From assembly GCA_002189035.1 (NCBI GenBank), contig CM007989.1, positions 6,801,501 to 6,865,500 of the forward strand: a stretch of DNA of 64,000 bases. The letters run 5' to 3'. Both the position numbers and the translations under genes were made by a program. Below are positions 22,327 through 34,511 of this stretch, in pieces. The number at the start of each line of letters is the position of its first letter. The stretch's first letter is position 1. The notes under the pieces were generated by a model. That model did not search any database. It worked only from the letters and a program-made list of their open reading frames with translations, and was not told the DNA's origin. Origin of the DNA: Utricularia gibba (Eukaryota > Streptophyta > Magnoliopsida > Lamiales > Lentibulariaceae).

Positions 22327-25300
22327 ATGGAGGTTAAGTCATGGGTGATGTTGAAGATGTTGAAGAAATGGTTTCAGGTCGCTTTTTGGAAAAGGTGGGA
22401 CGCTTCTCATGTGATGAATGACATGACATCATGAATCTGCTTCAGTAGTCGTGTTCTGGGTTGTCTTCATCTTTTGTTTCGTTGTAAATTTAAAATCTTC
22501 TTTTTTTTTTTTCGTGTACCTGATATTCATGCATTGCATAAGTGGTAGGGATCAAAATCATTTCTTTCCCGTGAAAAAGGACATTTGGAGGCAATTAATC
22601 TGGATCAGTTAAAATCTGGGTCAGAGTTATAATATTGCTTTCATATTCCCTCAGCTCTGCTGGGCAAGAATCTGAAGCTAGCTACTCAGAAGTTGATGTA
22701 CTGAAGGAGTACTACATCCCAGATTACATACTTCTCTCCGATTTGGAAGTGAAACAAGGATATAGTGTTCCTGAATGTCCTTTGATTGTGTTTGTAAACT
22801 CAAGAAGTGGTGGTCAGCTAGGAAGAGAAGTTTTGCAGACATGCCGCAAACTTCTTAATGAAAATCAGGTTCTTTTTCTACTGATTACACCCATCGAAGT
22901 TCAGTCGTAACTTTCAAGTTTAGGACTTCGGTTTTGCAGGTGTTTGATCTTGTCGAAAGAAAACCTGAAACTGTGCTAAGCCAAGTCTTTTCTAATTTGG
23001 AGAAGCACAAGCAAAACGGAGATAATTTATCCAACGAAATTCTGAGAAGATTACGTATAGTTGTAAGTTCTTCAAATGATACATGACCAGAGATGAAGTT
23101 TTTATCCTTGTATAGAAATATTTTAAGTAAATAGGTTACTGTCTCTTTGGTATGGGAATGCTACTTGTAGGTTGCTGGTGGGGATGGAACAGCTGGATGG
23201 ATATTTGGAGTGGTTTCTGAGCTTAAACTAACAAAATTGCCTCCAATAGCCACTTTGCCTCTAGGAACAGGAAATAATATCCCTTTTTCATTTGGTTGGG
23301 TAAGATAAGGCCCTTTTCATTCTCTATGATCAGCTCTTAATGAGACAGGAATCCTCGTTCTGAGTCTTTTGTTTATTTTATAACTAAATGGAACTAGATA
23401 GAATGCTTTGTTGTATATGGGCTATTTTCTTGTACTATCTTCTCCTTTAGCTATTCTTAAAAGCTTGGTTGTCAGCTTGCATTTGCTTCAGCCGTTCCAT
23501 TTTCTTACTCAGTCTTCTTGCACTTTCTTTTACTATATCTTAGGGGAAAAAGAATCCTGGCACTGATGATCAATCAGTGAAGGCACTTTTAGAGCAAGTC
23601 AAATGTGCAAAAGAGATGCAGGTAGACAGGTCGGTTTCCAGACCTTTTTTTGGATAGCTTTTGTGGGTATATTTGAAGTACAAGTGATGTATATGGTGTA
23701 GTTTGTATAACAACCATTTCCATGGTTTGCACCAGTTGGCACATTGTCATGAATATGAAGGATTCTGGTGAAGATTCATGCGACACTGTTGAGTTGCCAC
23801 TCTCATTGCACCCCATTCATCGTGCCTCTCGAGATGTTGAGTTGAACAGTGTACTAAAAATTCTTATACCCTGTTCTTCGTTGTATCATATGAAAGTTTG
23901 ATGTTTCAGCACTATCAGCAGATGGTTACTCTGAAAAGCTGATTTAATGTTACACTTCATGCTCTGATGTTCTCTGATTTTAGCTGCTCGTTTTGCAGGA
24001 AGGATATCGTACGTTTCGTGGAGGCTTTTGGAATTATTTTAGCATGGGTAAGTCGTTAATGGAGTTTATGTGAGGGAGATGAGAGCTTCATGAATTGAAG
24101 GATCTCTTTTTACTGCCCTTTTCCTTGGCTTACAATTTGTTCCTGTGTTCGGTTGTTTGGTACCTAAGATTCTTCTCTCTACAGGCATGGATGCACAAGT
24201 TTCATATGCATTTCACTCTGAAAGAAAGCAGCATCCTGAAAAGTTCAGAAATCAGTTGGCTAATCAGGTAACTGCTGCATTTCATTCCACTTTGAAGTCG
24301 AAGACTACCCCCTTTAGCTTCTCTCGTTCAATCATCTCATTGTTGATTGTCTTCCATCAAGCAGAGAACATATGCAAAGCTTACCTGTGTGCAAGGATGG
24401 TTCTGTGCATCCTTTTTGCATCCATCTTCCAGGTTCATCCAAATTTCTTTCTCTGATTCCACAAGTTTTCATCTTCTGGGAAGGGGCATCACATCTTTTG
24501 GATATGGGATTCACATCTATGCACAAGTCTTTGATTTCCATCTGGTTTTCCACAGGAACATAGCTCAGTTGGCAAATGTTAAGATAATGAAAAAGCCAGG
24601 TGAATGGATAGATCTTCACATACCAAGGAGGTGATCCTTCTTCCATCTTTACAATGTCAGTGCTTGTTGGCAGCCTTTCTTCTCACATTTTCTAGTATAT
24701 CTGTATCCAGCATCAGGTCCATCATTTGCCTAAACCTGCCAAGCTTCTCAGGGGGACTGAATCCATGGGGAAGCCCTAGCCGAAAGAAGCTTCACTCAGT
24801 AAGAGTTCATCTGGTTACAGACAGTATCATCAACTTCACTGCTAAGCATGATGAATTCTTGTTCCTATTTCCTGAAACAGAGGGACTTGACTGCACCTTA
24901 TGTCGACGATGGACTGTTTGAAGTTGTCGGATTTCGAGATGGATGGCATGGACTCATCCTGTTTACCCCGAATGGCCATGGAACTCGCCTTGCTCAGGCA
25001 AGCTCTCAAATATGATACTCTTCCTGGAATTGCTGCAAGTTGTAGGCATTATTGGTTTGGCCTACTTTTCTCAATCTGGCCTGCTACCATCGTTGGCTGA
25101 ATTCTTCGTTGTTTTGATGGTCCCCTAAGAGATACCATTTCTCCAGGCAAATGGAATCCGTTTCGAGTTCCACAAAGGCGCTGCTAATCATGCCTTCATG
25201 AGAGTTGATGGCGAACCTTGGAAGCAGCCCCTTCCCCAGGCTGCCGATGACACTCCGGTAGTGATTGAAATTTCCCATTCCGGTCAGGTCAGCGTTCTAG

Positions 25301-25413
25301 CAACAGCTGCGTGTCCCTCCAACAGCTGCAGTACACCATTTTCACAACAAAAAAGCCCCAGAGGGAGTGGGGAGGATGCACAGGGAATCTCCCAAGAGAA
25401 GAAGAACGCATAA
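22327..25413 (+). CDS. DGK: Diacylglycerol kinase, plant cluster II (DGK5-like)
   Basis: Thirteen exons: 22327-22394 (tentative), 22655-22868, 22940-23062, 23171-23299, 23544-23629, 23736-23850, 23999-24047, 24185-24267, 24365-24432, 24556-24630, 24711-24798, 24881-24997 and 25147-25413; about 493 aa. The DGK catalytic domain has [12 protein letters not shown], the ATP-binding glycine motif [30 protein letters not shown], and the accessory domain [37 protein letters not shown] and [14 protein letters not shown]. Cluster II enzymes lack C1 domains; they phosphorylate diacylglycerol to phosphatidic acid at membranes in stress signalling. The intron at 24998-25146 uses a GC donor (CAG|GCAAGC). 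The first exon is uncertain: ATG at 22327 joins in frame to the good acceptor at 22655, while ATG at 22341 would need a weaker acceptor. Confidence 0.9.
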
Positions 25414-25930
25414 ATTTATGTGGCCTGAACATTTCAAGCGCTGTTGATCCCTGCCCTGCTGCATACCTTTCCTTATTCAGTGCCTATAGTTTATATGAAC
25501 CTTGACAAACGACAGACTTCTGTAATCAGCCACTCACATTTTGTCTTAATAGGCAGTCTCTGTCACTCACATATGGATACTGTTCTTAGGATCACCTTCA
25601 TCTCTAAATTGGTTCCTGCCCCAGATTTGTAGGCAGAGGAGTTTCTGTGGTGTCTTGGCTCGATCGACTATGACATTCTCTGAAGTATCAAAGCATGCTA
25701 TCAGTAAATCTGGCATAAGTAGAAGCAAAAAATGGAATGTCTACACCATATGTTGTGTGAATGGGAACAAGTCCTCGCAAAGACAGAACTGATTCAAGGA
25801 AATGAATAATAATGAATCATTCCTTCAGTATCCCAGCCAGGAGACCCAAAACATTCATTAACCAAGGTTCACCCTCGGACAGGAGGGTGATGTTAAGGAA
25901 AAAGGGTGGTATCATCTCGTTCACCGGGGG

Positions 25931-28866
25931 CTATGGGAGTAGAACTTTCAGTTCTCGCATCCACTCGCAGAAGCTTGGATCATCAAAGTGAATGAAGCTG
26001 CTTTTAAGTTTCATTCGTTGTTCAGCAGTCAATGTTTTCAGTTGTGGAAATCTGCCCTCCTGTTCATAAGCAGGATCCTTGTGAGCAGGTATCATGCGTG
26101 ATATGAAGTATCGAGCCTGTGAGCTACCCTCCTGCGGCAAACAAGACTATTTAGAATCACGCTTATTTCTGGTATAGACTTGACTACAGGTTGCATGAAT
26201 GAAAAATAATAACGGCACCTTAAATGCAAGAATTCGAGGAGCTGGAAAACGCTGTTCAGAAAGCTCCTCAGCCAACGTCCTACAAGCTGCTAACGCTGCT
26301 GCACTCTTTCCTTCTTGAGCAGCAAGTTCTGTACCCAGCCAGATGAAGACATCTGTTCCATGGTCTAGTACTAGCGCAGCATCAGATTGCATTGCAAGGT
26401 CATATGCTGGTAGTTCTTCAAAAGTTCCACCTTCTCGGTGCATTAGACAACGTGGGACCATCATACGAAGTGACAGGTCGAATGATGCATTCAGAAATAA
26501 AGCCCTCAAAACAGATCTCTCATCTTCATGCCCAATGATATTCCCAAGGAGGGGGCCTCTTCTGAGATGGAACAAGAGTTCAGGCAATGTCGAAAGCTCC
26601 TTCGGATAACGATGACGGAGCTTTGAGTTCGGAACCAATGACCCAAACTTGTATGCAACATCCTTAATCCTCTCATCGATATTTAATTGCATATCAAGGG
26701 CATCTGTGGCGCTTTTGGCTTGCAAAAGTGTCCTTTTCCCAATAAGAACAGCTGCAATATCTTCTTGAATGCTTTCTAAATAAGCGGAAACACTATCCAC
26801 AGTAGGCAGCCTCAACGTGATCACTCTTGAGACATCAGCTTGATAAATATTTGAATACTGAAATGAAAATTGGAAGTAAACAAAATCATTCTCGATGTCA
26901 CCTCGATTCTCAAAGGATACAGCAAAACACTGGGACTCCTCGACACTCAGCATCTGTATAGCAACAGCTTTATCACTCACAAATGAATCATGATTATCAA
27001 CATGCCCCTCCTCACCAGGGCCCACTACTTGGGTAACAAACATATCATCAGAGCATCTGATTTCCAGCAAACCATGAGAACCTGCAGACCTCATCGATGC
27101 CCTCTGCAGATTAACACCAAATGCTTCCCCAAAGTCATCATGGAGTACAAGAACACCTCCAGAGAACTTTGCAAGAGGCAGGAGCACAGGGACACGCACA
27201 GGACATGTACCAGCACAAAGTATATCAACCACTGTATTTCCACGGTGTGCCTTACGGCCAAGATCCTCCATCCATTTTACAGCCGAGCTCTCCATGTAAG
27301 CATAGTTTGGATGACTGAGAGAATGAGTAACCGAACCAGGACCATACGTGCTAGGACCTCCAGCACACACAATTATCCTGCTACTTCCTCCAGGTCTTTT
27401 GATAACCCCTCTTGACATTTCAGTTGCCGGCCCACGAATTATTCCCAAGGCAACTTCCACAGCAGCACCCAAACAACGGTCCCTTAAAACTTCAGGCACA
27501 TTGAGCTTAAATGGCCTCAAAGATGACAAGATTGCATGCGCTACTTGCAGAGAAGCGTGAATAGGGGACAAATATACCCCTGTTCCATAAATTAATGCTC
27601 TCAGAGCTTCTTCGCTTGGTGATTTTTCTCCAGAGAGTACATCAGCAGATGCCGTTGATTCCTCAGAGAAATCATACACAGAGACTGTACGCCCATAAAG
27701 CACAATTCCAAGTCTAGTAGTCGGTGGTAATGAATCCACAAATGCATGCAAGGAGCTCTGAAAATGCTGTAAATGTTGTTCATCTAAACATTCATCTATA
27801 ACCAGTACAACAGGAGCAACCGCTTTGGATGTAGATGGTGGAATAAAACCAGGTCTTTTGTTACCGATCATGACATAATCCACCAAAAGATATGATAACT
27901 CAGGCAGGCTTCGCAGATCTGCTTTGCTTGGTGCAACATATTCCCCATCACTTCCATTCAAATTCCTGCATATTACACACTGCCACTGGCCTGACCCAAT
28001 CAATATATTACAATACATATTGGAATAAGCCCCACAATTTTGGCAACGATGTGGATCACGCTGAATTATCTGAGGACCAGGGGAAACTTCCCTGCCAGTC
28101 GAAACCAATGCACCGAACCCTAAGCTATTTACATTGGCTAACTTCTTCTGTTTCAGAACCTGGGGCCATTGTAAAGACAAGTGAGCGAAAAGAAAAAAGA
28201 TCCAAGCATATCATAGGAAACGAGACTTGCAAGAATACATTAACTTTAAAAGCATTAATCCTCATTGTTGATTAACATGAATTCCAAAAATCATAATTCT
28301 CATAATTCTTCGCTTTTATGTATCCTGACTCATTCCACAAAAATGAAACAGCTGAAAAACGTGCAATTGCATAATTGAAGAGAAAGAAGAAATGACAATT
28401 TGCCTTGTTTGCTGAAAAGAGAACATTAGGCTGCTCTGCATATTGTGACAAATCCTCAGTCACTTCTGAAATTTGATGCTGAAATTCAACAGACCCATTC
28501 GAAAAATTGGCTGGTGACGAAGACGTTGGCAAAGAGGAACCAGAAGAGTAAGCTACTGGCTGCGGAGTTAAAGGAGACGTTCTAAACGGCACAGCAGCTT
28601 GTTGCACCGGCGAGGAAAATACAGGCGGTCCAGGGTAGAGATGCGCGGAAATGGGCTACCCATTTGCACAGCATTTGCACCCGATGGCAAATTAGGCGAG
28701 CTAACGAACGTAGGCGGGATCTGATTCGGATGCATAATCGGTGGTGGAGGATACCTCGGAATCGGCGGTGACGCTGATGAAGATGAAGGAAAAGCAGGCC
28801 CAAGTTTCTTATCTAATTCAGGAGTTGCAGCAGGGAGATTCCCGCAGACCGAGGTCTTTCCGCCAT
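25931..28866 (-). CDS. SEC23: SEC23-like COPII coat protein; first exon needs two frame corrections
   Basis: Minus-strand exons 28404-28866, 26219-28159 and 25931-26131. Exon 2 gives QKKLANVNSLGFGALVS, a zinc-finger-like CQNCGA...YCNIL...CVICRN, a trunk domain (VAPVVLVIDECLDEQ; LGIVLYGRTVSVYD), a helical region and a gelsolin-like domain (DAALVLDHGTDVFIWLG). Exon 3 ends with YFISRMIPAHKDP and SFCEWMRELKVLLP. SEC23 is the GTPase-activating inner-coat subunit for SAR1 on ER-exit vesicles. Exon 1 is Pro/Ser-rich, as in the longer plant SEC23 forms, but the frame shifts by one base at about 28,633 and probably also at about 28,858. The exon is 463 nt; two extra bases make 465 and join correctly to exon 2. 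The rest is intact, about 868 aa. Intron 1 uses a GC donor (AAG|GCAAAT). Confidence 0.9.
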
Positions 28867-28899
28867 CGAATTGTAGCTCGTGATCCCTTGAAACACTCT

Positions 28900-29600
28900 A
28901 CAATTCGATTCTAACAGTACGAAATCACAGATAGCCGATCACAATTGTAGCTAACCTTCAACAGTTACCCAGAATATCAATTTCTAATTCTGTCGGAAGG
29001 AAGTAAGGAATCCAAATAAAATGACGCCGGAGACCCAGAGAAGCCGCAGTCGCCACCGTGCCGAATTTATGAAGAATCGCCGGTATAACGGAAAATCGAG
29101 AGGCACTGTAACAGTAACCGAGGGCATGAACGACGCGTCTACTTTTTGACGTGGAAGTCGTGTTCTGTCACCAGCGTTTTTAAATCAAATTTTCTTTGTT
29201 TATTTATTTATTTTTTAAATAAATTCATTTCTTATAATAATGTTCTGTAAAATTTTTAAATGTTATTTTTATTTTTGAAAAAATAAAAAGTATAAATAGA
29301 AATTTTTATAAAAAGCAAAATCACAAATATAGTGTTCTGAAAAAATTATAAAAATAAAATATTTTCAAAAATTTGATGATAAAAATAAAACTAAGAAGTA
29401 GAAATAATTTTTTTTTATTTTAATTCTAACTTATTTTAATTATAATCAAAAATTATTTTTGTTAAAAACAAAAATAGAAATAAGAAATATTTTAATTAAA
29501 ATTATTTTCGATAAAAATAACAATAAAACCAGTATCCAAAAATTTTTCAGACTGTACCAACAACAACGCAGACAACCATCGTTAGAAAGCGATACAGAGA
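28900..29600. other. SEC23 leader region and AT-rich spacer
   Basis: The part at 28,870-29,150 is GC-balanced and probably holds the SEC23 5' UTR and promoter. From 29,170 to 29,560 the sequence is dominated by A/T runs with no gene. The DUF300-type gene ends at 29,631 in the same orientation, so this is a tandem gap. Confidence 0.55.
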
Positions 29601-29630
29601 GTAGCTACAAAGATACAAGCTTGAAAAGGT

Positions 29631-31140
29631 TCAATCTTTCTTCTTATCAGCTGTCTTCGAGTTACCCGAAATGGTTCGATACGGATCGACTGGATAAGCA
29701 TATCGAGCCAGTACTGCAAAGAAAACCATCTCAATGATAACCATGGTGTTCTGTAGAGCTTCACTGAGATGCTCCACATCCAGCCAGAAATGGTTGGACT
29801 TCAGAATCCCCAGAGCTACCAGAATTTCAAGTACAATCTCCTGAAAACAAAGGAAAATGTCTCTCATGTTTCTGGTTCATCATTAGAAGAAGCATCATTG
29901 AGATATAAAACATCCCAAGTCTATAGAAACATGGTTCAGAAGGGACAGAGGCACCAACAATTCGCAATGTATGGTTCAAACCAGCTAACCCATGTTACCT
30001 CCTTACTCTTTATATGCAATCCCACATTTAAGTTCCACTATCCTATGAGTGAAACTTGAAAATAAAGAAAGAAGCCGAAGAACAAGCTCCAGAAAAGTAA
30101 TGCAGGATTCCCTCAATAGAGAAAGCGATATGTACCTGCCAGAAGCAGAAGAAGACGATGCCTTTGACCCATAAGAACTTGGCAAGCGGATTATGGGAAG
30201 CCAGCTCTTTTGCAAAAACATGGTAAAAAGTTACAAGGGAATACAGTGCAAGTGATACTGAAATGTTCAGGATGATTGTGAAAATCCAGCTGAGCGAATT
30301 GGTGTAGATGCCAAGAAGTTGAAAAGCTATCATCAAGACGGAGCAAACAGGTCGAATCACTACAAATTGCCATGTCCAGTCTTTTAAGAGTTTCAAAGTC
30401 TTATGGTCCAGGAGAACAGTGTGCGGCTGCATTCAACACAAAAGGCATAAGGTGAGGTTTAAAGCTGTCGCTAATGAGGCGTCGACTACTATTTTGACTC
30501 AGGTGGAAATCTTACTAGTTCATGGATCACTGGCTAAATTGGTGATCACACCAGCTTTTTAAAAATGACAAAGCAGAAAATAAATAAATAATATACTTCT
30601 GAAATGAAGTATATATCCTCCTTGTTCATTGACTGATCACAATCAGTAAACAGCTCACCATTGATTATCAAAAGCTTACATGAAACAAAGAGTACCTGGA
30701 AAAGTGATACTGGGAAGGAGTGATGAATTTCTCTTCCCTTTATTTCATCTGGAACAATGTTTTTGCTTATAGATATGTTCAGATATGTGTACATCAAACT
30801 CAGAAATTGTGCCATCACCTTCACATAAATAATTTCAGATCAGAACCTTAACACCATAACCCCCTCATATAAAATAGGAGGAAAAACTTACCACAGCTTC
30901 ATAGCATTCTTTGACAGAATCCAGAAAAGTAAAAAATGCTTTGCTTCCTTTTATATCAAGCAACCCAACATAAGAGTCAACAGCGTATAATGGAGCCATG
31001 AGGGTGATAATAACTATGGCTTTCTGTTCCTTTGGCTTCTTCCAGAAAAGGAAGTGTTGGGATACAAGTTGAATAGCGAAATGCAGAGTGAGCAAGAGAG
31101 AGACAGTTGTTCCAATTAGTGTAAGTTGTACACGATCCAT
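29631..31140 (-). CDS. DUF300/LAZ1-like multi-pass membrane protein
   Basis: Four coding exons on minus: 30892-31140, 30696-30818, 30136-30426 and 29631-29840, all phase 0, 290 aa. Several transmembrane helices are visible: TVSLLLTLHFAIQLV, AIVIITLMAPLYAVDSYVG, WQFVVIRPVCSVLMIAFQLL, WIFTIILNISVSLALYSLV, FLWVKGIVFFCFWQ and MVIIEMVFFAVLARYAYP. Family signatures are MAPLYAVDSYVGLLDIKGSK, KECYEAV and KNIVPDEIKGREIHHSFPVS. Plant relatives include LAZ1, tied to hypersensitive cell death and tonoplast/brassinosteroid signalling; the animal relative is the organic solute transporter alpha subunit. Substrate unknown. A non-coding leader exon (about 31733-31805) joined by a CTTG|GTAAGT donor, with a TATA box at 31,836-31,846, is inferred upstream. 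Confidence 0.9.
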
Positions 31141-31835
31141 AGTTGAAATCCAGCTGATGGACAAAATGATCCAAATTAGGCAAAAACTAGATAGATTTAA
31201 TCCTTTTTATCTAATTAAAGCAGTTCAAAATTGCAGAAGCTTGCACAAAATGGGCAGTCATGCACATTACACTCAGACAACCAGAAGATCCTCCTCCTAG
31301 CCATTCCGGTTATGCAACTTTTAAGTCAATTGTGTGTTCAACAAGATCCTAAGCCAAGTGGGACCTCAAATCACGTTCCAAGGATATTAAGTTGCTTCTA
31401 GCAAATTGAACTAGAACAATCTAAATGTTCACACTTTTGAGGGCACAAGCAGTCACTTGAAGAGATCCCCTGAAGTGACAGCACTAAGACAATGAATTGC
31501 TACCTGGAATTTCCACATCACTTAGTGTATACAAACAGAGATCATAGCTCACGACACGAATTCATCCAAACTCCAGAATGATCACAAAAAATCGAATCAA
31601 AACTAGCACTGCAACCTTTAAACTGTCACCCCAGAATCCCACACCACATTCGAACTCGTTTGAACATCAAGCTGACACAATTACTCTCAATCATGACAAG
31701 GGGTGCAGATCGGGAGCGAAAAGGGAACTTACCAAGAGAGCCTCCAGTGTAAAAGCGTGTCCCCTTGGAGATGATGATCGGAATGAGTCGACTATGCCAA
31801 CATCGACAACTGAGTTGTACCGTGGGTGACCGAGA

Positions 31836-31846
31836 AATATATAAAT
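31836..31846 (-). promoter_or_regulatory. Putative TATA box of the DUF300-type gene
   Basis: On the minus strand the sequence CATTTATATATTTC lies about 30 bp before a leader-like exon that ends at 31733 in a strong donor (CTTG|GTAAGT). The leader intron would run to the CATCAG acceptor 13 bp before the start ATG. Position and spacing support it; transcription start not verified. Confidence 0.5.
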
Positions 31847-32384
31847 GATATTGCAGTAAATGATGAATTTGACTCCATGGCTAACGTTGAAGGGTAGGTG
31901 GGTAGAACTGGAATGGAATGAAGTCATCCTCGTGGGGGGAACTGGAGCTGCCGAAGTCCAAGGTTAGCCCACAGCCCAAGCCACTTTAAGTTGTTGCAAT
32001 TTGGAGAAGGGATAGACTCCAATCATGTTTGAATGATGTCTCTTTTTTATCTAGTTTTTTAAAAAAAACATTTTCTAAGAGTATTTTTAAAAAATAACAA
32101 GTTAATTTTTTTTAAATGAAGAAGAGTTTTTAAAAAGTTTAAGTTTTTTAAAACATAATTATTTCGTCTTTAATGATAAAATTGATTATAGAACATATTT
32201 TTAAACTATAAACCATTTAAAATAGAATCTAATGATGAAGATTAAGATGAAAAAAACAGCAAATTAAAGAACATAGTTTTTTTTACTTATTAATAGTATT
32301 TATCAACGACATTCTGGTGTACTCATCATACATGATAAGCATAAAAGAAGCATAAGTAAACCAAATGAAAAGATGAAGAGTTTC

Positions 32385-32565
32385 TTTGGTGCAACTCCAA
32401 CTTTAATAAAAATATTTTTAAAAGTAATTTTCGAACAAAATATGTATTGCTTATATTCTACATGAAACTGAAAAAGTGAAATAATTCTATTTTTTTTAGA
32501 AACTAGAGTACCCTTGCTCCAAAAAAAACCAAAGCGTTTCAGATTTTTTTTGAAGTTGCACCAAA
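32385..32565. mobile_element. MITE-like element, TIR TTTGGTGCAACT
   Basis: The left end TTTGGTGCAACTCCAA and the right end TTGAAGTTGCACCAAA are inverted repeats of about 14-16 bp with one mismatch, enclosing about 150 bp of A/T-rich non-coding DNA. Size and structure fit a miniature inverted-repeat element. I cannot see a convincing target-site duplication, so the superfamily is open. Confidence 0.4.
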
Positions 32566-33505
32566 TAACCTCAAGACAATAATCAAATAACCAACCTCAC
32601 AACATATAAGCGAGCTCTGCTGCTTTTTTATTATTTGCACTATATACTATCTACTGGGTGATTTAGAAAAATGGCCATTGTCATCTCACTGTGTGAGAAA
32701 AATGACCACCTTATGTGTAAAAATTTTGTCTTAATGTGTGAGAGAGGTGGGGAGGATGTACCCTTTGTACTGCCATCTCACACACCTAAATATGCATTCT
32801 CCAATTTGCAAATGGGTCAATACTAACACATTGCATTATTAGATCACCTATTTATTCATGCCCCATCACCTACTAGCCCCTAAGAAAACATAACACAAAT
32901 CTACATGTCCTTCTTCTCATCTTTATCACACTCACTCCAATTGCCAATCAATCCCCTTCACCTATATTTTTTGAAAATCATTTTTCGAATAATTAATTCT
33001 AATAAAATTTCCTATTTTATAATATAAATCGCTAAACATATTTTTTCCCAGAATTAAAAAATCATCCTATATTTTATGATATTCTGATTCCAACCCTAAT
33101 CCATCAACCCATCCCTAGGGAGGCCCGCCCGCATCTCATTAATTGCCGTTTCCATCCCTTGCGCCAGGTTCGGACTAATTAAACCTACCTCCCAACCAAA
33201 TCAAACCCTACTTGCTCAATAATACCTTCCCAAATTGCAATTAATCATCCTCTAAACATGGATTAACTTGGCGGGAGCCACACTTTTCAAATATACCCTC
33301 CCTACTCACATCCCTTATTTTCTGCACTTCATTTTTTCAAAATAAAAAGAATTATAAATATTTTATAAATTATAATTTTGGCATTTTTGGAGGAGATGGA
33401 TGGAGCGAAATTGAATTCTTCTCCCTCGCGCTCGCCTTGTGTGACCATGCGGTCCCCAGATCGTGTCTTTTGAAGGTTTGCTTGTGTTTATCAGAACATG
33501 GTTTC

Positions 33506-33794
33506 TTAAAGCATTTTTACTTGTTTCCGAAAATGATGATGTGCCATTTTCGGAAATAAGGTAAATGTTTCGAAAATGATTAATCTTATTTTTTATTTTT
33601 TATGAAAATGGAAATGAGTAAACCCGCTTTCCTTTCATAAATAGTTTAAAATGTAATTTATAATATTTATTTTAATATTACAATTTTCGTAAATATATAC
33701 AAACTTAACGAAAATTTAATAAAAGAAACTTAATAACTCAATTTTTGAAAATGCTATGTCAATACTTCTGGAAATGAGTAAAAGATGTTCTTAT
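33506..33794. mobile_element. MITE-like element with imperfect long TIRs
   Basis: The left arm (TTAAAGCATTTTTACTTGTT, then TCCGAAA) and the right arm (GAAATGAGTAAAAGATGTTC, then TTA) are imperfect inverted repeats about 27 bp long. The A/T-rich interior has a second copy of the GGAAATGAGTAAA motif at about 33,610. No coding capacity. Compatible with an old hAT- or Mutator-type MITE; weak evidence. Confidence 0.35.
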
Positions 33795-34511
33795 TGAATG
33801 TATAAATGGATGTATTAGAAAAATGAGCATGTTATATGTAAAAAATTGATAATAATAATATATGATAGATAAAGACATAGTAATTATTTTTTTTAAAATA
33901 ACTAGTAAATCATATCTAGATGTAGGGAATCTCAAAACTTCAAAGGGGTTTCTTTTTTCATGTATAAGATATTGGGATAATGGATTTTTTTATTATTTTT
34001 TATTTGGAGAATAAAGTGGGGAGCTTAATGTACGTATCTCACTTCACTTAGGAGTTACGCGTGAAGGAGAATAATTATGAAAATCAATTTAATGGGTAAA
34101 ATAAAATGTATACAAATGCACATGCCAGTATTGTACGGTGTCCCTAAACAAGGCGGCTCTGTCTTCTCTGTCTGTCTGAAGACTGAGGAGGAGGAGGAGG
34201 ATATGGCATAGGATGATAGCGTCTGGTTTTCCGTGAAGGGAATCAGCAAAATTCTCTCTTTTTTCGCAATCTGCTAACAGGCGGTTAATTGCAGGATCCC
34301 CAGATCAGATTCTCTAATTTATTCCCAGTACGAAAATTTTGTGTTGCTGTTGCTTCTTCATCTGATTTTTGTTCTGGGCTGCTGCGTGAGGTTGGCTTTA
34401 ATTTGATCTGGGGTTCTCAATGCTTGGTTCTGGTGACCCTTTTGAGGTTTCTGATTGGTTGACTGAATTTGCAGAGTTTTGAGTGATCGGAAGCTTGTGC
34501 TCCGGTGAGAA

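Larger units (their letters stand above)
31930..34500. other. 2.5 kb AT-rich intergenic region with two MITE-like inverted-repeat elements
   Basis: No open frame resembles a gene. Two candidate small elements with terminal inverted repeats are at 32385-32565 and 33506-33794 (listed separately). The part at 34,130-34,510 is probably the leader and promoter of the methyltransferase gene; a GAGGAGGAGGAGGA run sits at about 34,187-34,200. Confidence 0.5.

Noticed and set aside
25931-28866. SEC23 as a pseudogene
   Set aside because: The two large exons (2.1 kb) are intact; the breaks are single bases in homopolymers and the exon phase is restored by one base each.
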